A stretch of 27,718 nt of DNA. It comes from a virus. The DNA lies in the IMG/VR virus record IMGVR_UViG_3300018080_000502, positions 1-27,718 of that record; one strand, 5' to 3'. Below the pieces are notes generated by a model. The model had not been told where the DNA came from, searched no databases, and worked only from the letters and a program-made list of their open reading frames with translations. Of this stretch, positions 26,951-27,718 are shown in pieces. The position numbers and the translations under genes were made by a program. The stretch's first letter is position 1. Each line of letters begins with the position of its first letter.

Positions 26951-27718
26951 ATGGCATTATTTCCTCAGATCGGCCGGCAATATTATGACGCAAAAGACAA
27001 GGGTATATTAGAACGAATGGAATCATTCTATAGCGAAGCAATCTCTATCAACCAGGCTTTTTGGTCAGAAGCGGATACGGACACCAGATTTGAGGCAGGC
27101 GACCAGACTTTATGGAATGACCTATATGGCAGCCTCCCTTTAAATCGTCGACGTCAGTTTAATTTTAATCGTATACGGCGCGTTAAGAACATGATCGGTG
27201 GTTATCAAAGAAGAAATAGAAAGTCGACAATCTGTGTGCCAGTTGAAAATGGAGACGAACAAACTTCAGATCAATTTTCAAAGATTATGTCATGGATTAC
27301 ACAACAAGAAGGCGTGCTAGAAACAATTTCTGATTCATTCGATGGAGCGTTGACAACTGGAATGAATCTTCTACAGGTCTGGGTTGATTATCGATCCGAT
27401 CCCGTTTCAGGAAATATTAAAGTTAATAACTGTAGCTATAATAGTTTTCTTATCGATCCATTTTTCAGAAAACATGATCTGTCTGATTGTAAAGCACTTT
27501 GGAAACGCTCATTTCTAACGAAAACAGAGTGTGCTTCTCTTCTTCCTGATTACAGAGAAGAAATCGTCGGGCTCTCTGGCAATGATACGCGAGACAATAA
27601 GTTCCAATTTATGCCTGAAAATTATAATTATGGACCAAAAAATCTATTAACATACGATGAATTTTACTATCGCGATTATAGAAAACAGAAGATGCTCGTT
27701 GATTCGCAGACTGGCGAG
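26951..27718 (+). CDS. Portal protein, P22-type (3' end outside window)
   Basis: An open frame of 256 codons with no stop before the window edge, starting MALFPQIGRQYYDAKDKGIL behind AGGAAGGAAAG. Recognisable elements are QFNFNRIRRVKNMIGGYQRR with NRKSTICVPVE, a signature of podovirus portals, then SDSFDGALTTGMNLLQVW and CSYNSFLIDPFFRK. Portals form the dodecameric ring at the capsid vertex, dock the terminase during packaging and later hold the tail. Full-length family members are about 600-750 aa, so more than half is missing. Position after the terminase genes supports the call. Confidence 0.85.
   Translation, partial: MALFPQIGRQYYDAKDKGILERMESFYSEAISINQAFWSEADTDTRFEAGDQTLWNDLYGSLPLNRRRQFNFNRIRRVKNMIGGYQRRNRKSTICVPVENGDEQTSDQFSKIMSWITQQEGVLETISDSFDGALTTGMNLLQVWVDYRSDPVSGNIKVNNCSYNSFLIDPFFRKHDLSDCKALWKRSFLTKTECASLLPDYREEIVGLSGNDTRDNKFQFMPENYNYGPKNLLTYDEFYYRDYRKQKMLVDSQTGE

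Overview
This window is part of a tailed-phage or prophage genome, most likely a short-tailed (podovirus-like) phage. The evidence is a large terminase, a P22-type portal protein that runs off the right edge, a P22 gp10-like stabilisation protein that runs in from the left edge, candidate internal virion proteins, several beta-rich tail-fibre proteins, an ERF recombinase and a RusA-like protein. No integrase, capsid, host gene, tRNA, rRNA or CRISPR array is visible. The DNA is AT-rich, promoters look like sigma-70 sites with 17-bp spacers, and Shine-Dalgarno sites are strong, so the host is a bacterium. Two extragenic palindrome-like elements and two signal peptides suggest a poorly studied host lineage. 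A Dependentiae-like host crossed my mind but is only a guess.

Layout, left to right. 1-5081: connector/stabilisation protein, a virion-type gene on the opposite strand (2202-2747), and two putative internal virion proteins. 5064-5577: a minus-strand micro-operon of three tiny genes (ribbon-helix-helix regulator plus two small membrane proteins) with a clear promoter and a palindromic operator candidate. 5668-17130: tail-fibre/adhesin region, with three large repeat-built fibres, two paralogous 112-aa proteins, a C1q-like protein, small accessory genes, two HNH homing endonuclease genes and two REP-like insertions. 17207-19283: minus-strand early operon around the ERF annealing protein. 19284-19697: divergent control region. 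19698-24101: plus-strand block with a winged-helix replication-type protein, RusA-like protein, terminase small-subunit candidate, three small overlapping genes and the large terminase. 24046-24774: zinc-ribbon homing-type gene. 24836-26230: a self-contained cassette of two secreted proteins divergently transcribed from a second ribbon-helix-helix gene. 26236-26856: a zinc-ribbon/HTH gene bracketed by direct repeats. 26951-end: portal.

How it fits together. The packaging genes lead into the portal at the right edge, and the stabilisation protein opens the left edge. The missing DNA should therefore hold the rest of the portal, scaffold and capsid genes, as in a circularly permuted map. Structural and packaging genes form the late plus-strand program. 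The recombination operon is the opposing early program and ends at a hairpin shared with the late genes. On top of this core sit accessory insertions: at least four homing-endonuclease-type genes, two small regulated cassettes and two short repeat elements. The two ribbon-helix-helix cassettes are the best candidates for an undescribed system.
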